From contig JASLDK010000238.1 in the NCBI GenBank assembly GCA_030145945.1, positions 1 through 10,691 on the forward strand: 10,691 nucleotides of DNA, given 5' to 3'. Position numbers and translations under genes: made by a program. This DNA comes from Nocardioides sp. Lineage in GTDB: Bacteria > Actinomycetota > Actinomycetes > Propionibacteriales > Nocardioidaceae. Positions within the stretch are counted from its first letter, which is position 1. Every line of letters begins with the position of its first letter. Under the pieces are notes generated by a model. The model saw only the letters and a list, made by a program, of their open reading frames with translations. It made no database searches and was not told where the DNA came from. Positions 6,891 through 10,691 of this stretch are shown one piece after another.

Positions 6891-8126
6891 ATGTCTCGGA
6901 TCGTGGTGCGTGCCCTGATGATCGTCGCTGTGGCGGGTGCGTTGGCGTCGACAGCGGTGTCGGCAGCGACAGTGGCAGGCGAACCCGCAGCGCCGTGGGT
7001 CTCCGCCCAGAGCGTCCAGGGGTCGACGGTCTCGCTCACCCTGGAGTGGGACCCGACGCCCGGCACGGCGTCCTACCACGTCTACTGGATGCAGGGGTAC
7101 GGCGCACCCGCCGAGGTGCCGCAGCGCCAGAGCATTGGACCGATCAACGCGACGTCACACGTCTTCGACGGGCTGGCGCCGGGAACGATGTATTGCTTCG
7201 CGCTGGTCTCGGACAGCACGACGAAGGTGAGTGCGCGGTCGTGCAAGGTCACGACACCGCTGGCGCGGGCCGTCGTGCCGACCGGACTCTCGACCTCCGT
7301 GGCGACGTTCAACCTGCGGTGCGGATCGAAGTCGAAGTGCAACAGCGGCTGGAAGTGGAGAACACGGTCGAAGCAGGTCGTCGACCGGATCGACCGCACC
7401 AACGCCGACGTCATGGTGTTCGTCGAGGCACACGTCGCACACAAGCTGGGCAAGAAGAAGCGTCGCATCGGCACGGTGATGGCCAAGCGTGGCTACGTGG
7501 TGGCCTGCCAGACCCAGAAGCGGAAGAAGCGACAGTTGTTCAGCCAGGTCGCCTACGTCCGGGCCAGCGCCTACGCCGTCGTCGACGCCCGGCACAACAG
7601 CAAAGGCAGTCGGTTCACCCGATTCGGCGACCGCGACCACGGCTTCTGCCATGCGCTGATCCAGCACCGAGCGACCGGCCGGATCCTCGCCATCGCGGCG
7701 ACCCACCTGCGTGACGGCAATGCCGATGGCCTGCGGCAGCAGGAGGCGGCGTACGTCCTCGGACGGGTGCAGGCCCGCTTCCCCGGGCAACCGAGCATCA
7801 TCCTGGGCGACTTCAACTCCAGCCGCGGCAAGGACTACCACGGTGAGTCCGACGGCCCCGGGCACGTGATGGAGACGGCCGGATACGCCGATGCGGGCGA
7901 CATCGCGGCACGGTTGACCTACCCCTACCTGAATTCGGCGCAGCGGTTCAGCGCCGATCCTCAACGGGCGAGCACCTTCCCGACACATGTGGACCGGATC
8001 TTCGTCTCCCCGGGTATCACCGTGCCGCTGTGGGAGAACATCGCAGTCCTGGCCGGGAACGGTCAGTACGCAACGCCGATGGCCTCCGACCACAACCCGA
8101 TCAAGGCGACCCTCTACGTTCCCTGA
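6891..8126 (+). CDS. Secreted FN3 plus endonuclease/exonuclease/phosphatase-family protein
   Basis: A 411-residue protein with a likely Sec signal peptide (residues 1-25: Arg near the start, hydrophobic core, ending AVSA). A fibronectin type III-like domain follows (about 33-122; WDPTPGTASYHVYW, GLAPGTMYCFAL), then an endonuclease/exonuclease/phosphatase fold (about 135-411). The metal-dependent phosphodiesterase residues are present: Glu179 (FVEAH), His272 (ATHLRDG), GDFN at 306-309, HVDRIF from 366 with Asp368, and SDH at 399-401. Two basic patches (KKKRR near 188-192, KRKKR near 210-214) hint at a nucleic acid or other anionic substrate. Six cysteines remain after the signal peptide (102, 118, 144, 150, 206, 253), enough for three disulfides. 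An extracellular nuclease is the likeliest role; phospholipid or phosphate ester cleavage is possible. AGGTGG at 6881-6886 is well placed for the ATG. It starts 41 bases after the SDR stop. Confidence 0.88.
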   Translation: MSRIVVRALMIVAVAGALASTAVSAATVAGEPAAPWVSAQSVQGSTVSLTLEWDPTPGTASYHVYWMQGYGAPAEVPQRQSIGPINATSHVFDGLAPGTMYCFALVSDSTTKVSARSCKVTTPLARAVVPTGLSTSVATFNLRCGSKSKCNSGWKWRTRSKQVVDRIDRTNADVMVFVEAHVAHKLGKKKRRIGTVMAKRGYVVACQTQKRKKRQLFSQVAYVRASAYAVVDARHNSKGSRFTRFGDRDHGFCHALIQHRATGRILAIAATHLRDGNADGLRQQEAAYVLGRVQARFPGQPSIILGDFNSSRGKDYHGESDGPGHVMETAGYADAGDIAARLTYPYLNSAQRFSADPQRASTFPTHVDRIFVSPGITVPLWENIAVLAGNGQYATPMASDHNPIKATLYVP

Positions 8127-9634
8127 CGAAGAGGCGACCCTGCGGCTGCTCGCAGGGTCGCGGCCACGACGGCTCGGGTCTCGGCCGGGTCGATGACGTC
8201 GTCGATCTCGAAGACCCGGGCCGCGTTGAGAGCCTTCGCGTGCTCGCGCAGCTTTGCGGTCTCCTCGACCACGACGGCCTCGCGCTCGTCCTCGGGGAGC
8301 GCCGCGAGTTCGTGGGCGAGCCCGAGACGCACAGCCCCCTCGAGTCCCATCGGTCCGAGATGGGCGTCGGGCCAGGCGACCGTCAGCAGCGGACGATGGG
8401 TGCTGCCGCCGAGCATCGCCTGTGCCCCGAGGCCGTAGCCACGGCGCAGGATGACGCCCACCAGCGGGACCCTGAGTCGGGCTCCGGCATTGACCATCCG
8501 GGAGGCGTGGCGGACCAGACCGGTGCGCTCGGCATCGGGGCCGACCATGAAGCCAGGGGTGTCGACGAGCGACACGACAGGGATTCGCCAGCGCTCGCAC
8601 AGGTCGAGGAAGTCGGCAGCCTTCGCCGAGGCGTCGGCGGTGATGGCACCCGCAAGGTGGGTGGACTGGTTGGCCACGACACCCACTGGCAGGCCGTCGA
8701 TCCGCGCGAACGCGGTGACGAGCTCGGGCGCCCACCCCTCGCGCAGCCAGATGACGGAGTCGTCGTCGGCGAGCGTCTCGACGACCGGCCGGACGTCGAA
8801 GGCTTCGCGGTCATTGGCGGGCAGCATGTCGCGGAGCATCGCAGGGTCTGTTGTTGGCGCGTCGTCGCTGGGACCTGCGAGCAGGCCGAGGATCCGGCGT
8901 ACGACGTCGACCGCCTCGGCCTCGTCCTCCACCGTGACGTCGATGACGCCGACCGCGGCCTGTTCGTCGACGGGTCCGATCTCCTCGGCAGCGAACTGAC
9001 CGAGTCCGCCGCCAGCGATCATCGCCGGACCGGCCATGCCGATGTTGGCGTCGGGCGTCGCGATCCGCAGGTCGGCACTCCCGGCCAGCACGGCGTTGCC
9101 GGCGAAGCAACGACCTGAGACGACGGCAATCCGCGGAACCACGCCTTCCAACGCGCCCCACAGGGCGAAGGAACCGACGTCGAGCGCCGACACGATCGGC
9201 AGGTCCGTGTCGCCCGGCCGTCCGCCCCCGCCCTCGGTGAAGAAGACCGTGGGTAGGCGCATCCGACGGACGAGCTCGATGAGCCGGTCCGACTTGCGGT
9301 GGCCGCGCATCCCCTGGGTCCCCGCCATGACGAGATAGTCGTAGGAGAGCACCGCCACGGGCGTGCCGTCGATGGTGGCGGTGCCGCCGATGATCCCGTC
9401 AGCAGGTGCCTCCACGACCAGGTCGGCCAAGGGCCGCCGCTGCTCCTGGGCGGCCGTGATGAACCGGCCGTACTCCACGAACGATCCCTCGTCGATCAGG
9501 TCGGCGATGTTCTCACGTGCGGTACGCCGGCCGCGGCCGTGCCAGCGATCGACCTTGTCCGGCCGGGCGGCATCGGTGGTCAGGAAGCGGCGGGCGAGGA
9601 GTTCGGTGAGTCCGCTGGCGGGTTCGTCGGTCAC
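8114..9634 (-). CDS. Biotin-dependent acyl-CoA carboxylase, carboxyltransferase (beta) subunit
   Basis: A 506-residue protein with the two crotonase-fold halves of acyl-CoA carboxylase carboxyltransferases. The N-terminal half starts with RRTARENIADLIDEGSFVEYG (37-57) and has the CoA-side loops GGGGRPGD (135-142) and GRCFAGNAVLAG (174-185). The C-terminal half has LVDTPGFMVG (357-366) and GYGLGAQAMLGG (399-410). The subunit moves the carboxyl group from carboxybiotin to an acyl-CoA. GGGGRPGD replaces the DSGGARI-type loop usual in propionyl-CoA carboxylase beta subunits, so the substrate may differ; acetyl-, propionyl- or a longer acyl-CoA cannot be decided here. No biotin carboxylase or biotin carrier gene is in the window, so partners must be elsewhere. 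The GTG at 9634 gives the expected N-terminus; its ribosome site is weak (GATGGG). It starts 19 bases after the exonuclease stop, suggesting coupling, and its stop overlaps the convergent neighbour by 13 bases. Confidence 0.88.
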   Translation of the reverse strand: MTDEPASGLTELLARRFLTTDAARPDKVDRWHGRGRRTARENIADLIDEGSFVEYGRFITAAQEQRRPLADLVVEAPADGIIGGTATIDGTPVAVLSYDYLVMAGTQGMRGHRKSDRLIELVRRMRLPTVFFTEGGGGRPGDTDLPIVSALDVGSFALWGALEGVVPRIAVVSGRCFAGNAVLAGSADLRIATPDANIGMAGPAMIAGGGLGQFAAEEIGPVDEQAAVGVIDVTVEDEAEAVDVVRRILGLLAGPSDDAPTTDPAMLRDMLPANDREAFDVRPVVETLADDDSVIWLREGWAPELVTAFARIDGLPVGVVANQSTHLAGAITADASAKAADFLDLCERWRIPVVSLVDTPGFMVGPDAERTGLVRHASRMVNAGARLRVPLVGVILRRGYGLGAQAMLGGSTHRPLLTVAWPDAHLGPMGLEGAVRLGLAHELAALPEDEREAVVVEETAKLREHAKALNAARVFEIDDVIDPAETRAVVAATLRAAAGSPLRQGT

Positions 9635-9653
9635 GAGCCCATCATGGCCCGCA

Positions 9654-10649
9654 TCAGCGGGCGACCGATGCGGGATCGCCGGTGAGCACGCGCAGGGCCA
9701 GTGTCGTGGTGGCTTCGAAGTTGAGGTGGCCGACGACGCGTTGGACGCGTTCGATGTCGAGCGGAAGCAGCCCCGGCGTACCAGGGATGTCGGGGGTGAG
9801 GCCGAGGTCGAGGTCGGTGCGTCCACCCATCAGCCGCAGGTTGAACTCGTAGACCTCTCGGGCACCGGGGGCGGTCAGGCGCTTGAGGACGGTGCCGCTG
9901 GTGCGCCGGGCTCCGGTCTCCTCGGCCCAGGCGTCCAGCGCTGCGGCGACCGAGCGTCCCTCGTCGTGCTCGATGTCGGCCCAGATCTCCTGCATGGAGC
10001 CGATGTGGGAGAGCAGGTAGGCGGCGGTCTTCTCGCCGATCCCGCTCACGCCGGGCAGGTTGTCGCTGGCGTCACCGCGGACGGCGGCGAACTCGAGGTA
10101 GCGATCCGCGGGCACGCCGTACATCGCTTGCAGGCGGGCGGGATTGAGCAGCGGCGATCCGTTGATGCCGCCGTCGATCAGGCGCAGCACCTGCGTGTGG
10201 TCGCTGATGTGGGCGAAGGAGTCGCGGTCGGAGGTGATGATGACGCAGTTCCAGTCGTTCTCGCTCGCCCACCGGGCAGCGGACGCATTGACGTCGTCGG
10301 CCTCGAGCCCCGGGGGAGTGAGAGTCGCGAGTCCGAGCGCGTCGAGGAGCGCGCCGGCCCGGTCGAGCTGGTCGACGAGCTCGGCGTCCTTCTCGGCGCG
10401 TCCGGCCTTGTAGTCGGGATAGGCGTCCCGGCGTACCGACACATGCCGGTCGTCGAGGCCGAAGATCACGGCGTCAGGTGCGAACTGGTCGATGGACTCG
10501 ATGATCTGACGCAGCATCCCGTGCAGCGCCCACGCGGGGCGGCCGCCGCGGTCGAGGTGACGGGTGTGCGCGCGGGCGTGGTGGTTGCGGTGCAGCAGCG
10601 AGGGAGCGTCGACGGCGAGCAGCAGCTTGCGGTCGGTGCGGGCGCTCAC
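9654..10649 (-). CDS. Free-standing 5'-3' exonuclease (PolA N-terminal / flap nuclease family)
   Basis: A 331-residue protein equivalent to the 5' nuclease domain of DNA polymerase I without a polymerase. Metal-binding acidic residues are in the expected order: Asp14 (LAVDAPSLLHR), the FGLDDR...YPDYKAGR block (63-84), Glu116/Asp118/Asp119 (GLEADD), Asp141/Asp143 (TSDRD), and Asp193/Asp196 in GDASDNLPG. This is followed by the helix-three-turn-helix GVSGIGEKTAAYLL (200-213) that grips DNA. Family members remove 5' flaps and RNA primers; actinobacteria commonly carry such a stand-alone copy alongside polA (Rv2090 in M. tuberculosis is one I recall). The start is the GTG at 10649, with GAGGA at 10657-10661 seven bases upstream. 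The C-terminal 60 residues are less conserved. The carboxyltransferase gene follows at 19 bases, apparently co-transcribed though unrelated in function. Confidence 0.93.
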   Translation of the reverse strand: MSARTDRKLLLAVDAPSLLHRNHHARAHTRHLDRGGRPAWALHGMLRQIIESIDQFAPDAVIFGLDDRHVSVRRDAYPDYKAGRAEKDAELVDQLDRAGALLDALGLATLTPPGLEADDVNASAARWASENDWNCVIITSDRDSFAHISDHTQVLRLIDGGINGSPLLNPARLQAMYGVPADRYLEFAAVRGDASDNLPGVSGIGEKTAAYLLSHIGSMQEIWADIEHDEGRSVAAALDAWAEETGARRTSGTVLKRLTAPGAREVYEFNLRLMGGRTDLDLGLTPDIPGTPGLLPLDIERVQRVVGHLNFEATTTLALRVLTGDPASVAR

Positions 10650-10691
10650 CGGCAGATCCTCACATGGGTCGGGAGGCGCGGTGACCGGTGC
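10650..10691. other. Right edge: upstream region of the exonuclease gene, possible start of a divergent gene
   Basis: The minus strand carries the exonuclease Shine-Dalgarno. On the plus strand GGGAGG (10671-10676) lies four bases before a GTG at 10681, which could begin a divergent gene, but only 11 bases remain in the window. No -10 element is evident. Confidence 0.25.

Noticed and set aside
7155..8735. Minus-strand open frame of 526 codons across the secreted protein gene and the carboxyltransferase gene
   Set aside because: It is in a different frame from the carboxyltransferase, has a composition rich in Arg, Gly and Pro, and covers two well-supported genes.
10681..10691. Start of a divergent plus-strand gene at the right edge
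   Set aside because: GGGAGG with a GTG four bases later looks plausible, but 11 bases cannot support a gene call.
1..10691. Defence islands, toxin-antitoxin pairs, transposons, attachment sites, CRISPR arrays or RNA genes
   Set aside because: None of the expected repeats, recombinases, small paired frames or structured RNA signatures was seen; all space is filled by housekeeping-type or signalling genes.

Overview
This window is an ordinary-looking stretch of chromosome from a high-G+C actinobacterium. The coding frames use mostly G or C at third positions, half of the eight genes appear to start with GTG, two starts look leaderless, and the left edge carries an actinobacterial-type GlnE. 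The gene set fits Propionibacteriales such as Nocardioides or Aeromicrobium, but that placement is inference from memory, not a search result. No rRNA, tRNA, CRISPR array, insertion sequence, phage gene or obvious horizontally acquired segment was seen.

Layout from left to right. The 3' end of glnE (+, cut by the window edge) is followed by a 179-base gap holding two hairpins and a possible promoter. Next is a PAS-GGDEF-EAL cyclic-di-GMP enzyme (+). It converges on, and overlaps by 29 bases, a membrane MASE1-like GGDEF diguanylate cyclase (-). Upstream of that cyclase, on the same strand, lies L-serine dehydratase sdaA (-). sdaA diverges across only 39 bases from a large, atypical zinc-ribbon/SDR protein (+). 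A secreted FN3-endonuclease/exonuclease/phosphatase protein (+) follows. Its end overlaps by 13 bases the end of an acyl-CoA carboxylase carboxyltransferase subunit (-), which lies downstream of a free-standing 5'-3' exonuclease gene (-) at the right edge.

The genes do not form one pathway. The clearest functional pairing is the two cyclic-di-GMP genes: one soluble with both synthesis and hydrolysis domains, one membrane-bound with synthesis only, both with intact catalytic and inhibitory-site motifs. The clearest regulatory feature is the sdaA/SDR divergent gap. A TANNNT -10 element sits at leaderless spacing before each GTG start. The least understood protein is the SDR-like one: it has a four-cysteine zinc-ribbon-like motif before the Rossmann fold, a long insertion in the fold, and Thr where the catalytic Tyr of YxxxK should be.

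No previously undescribed multi-gene system was convincingly found. The findings are leads of low to moderate interest.
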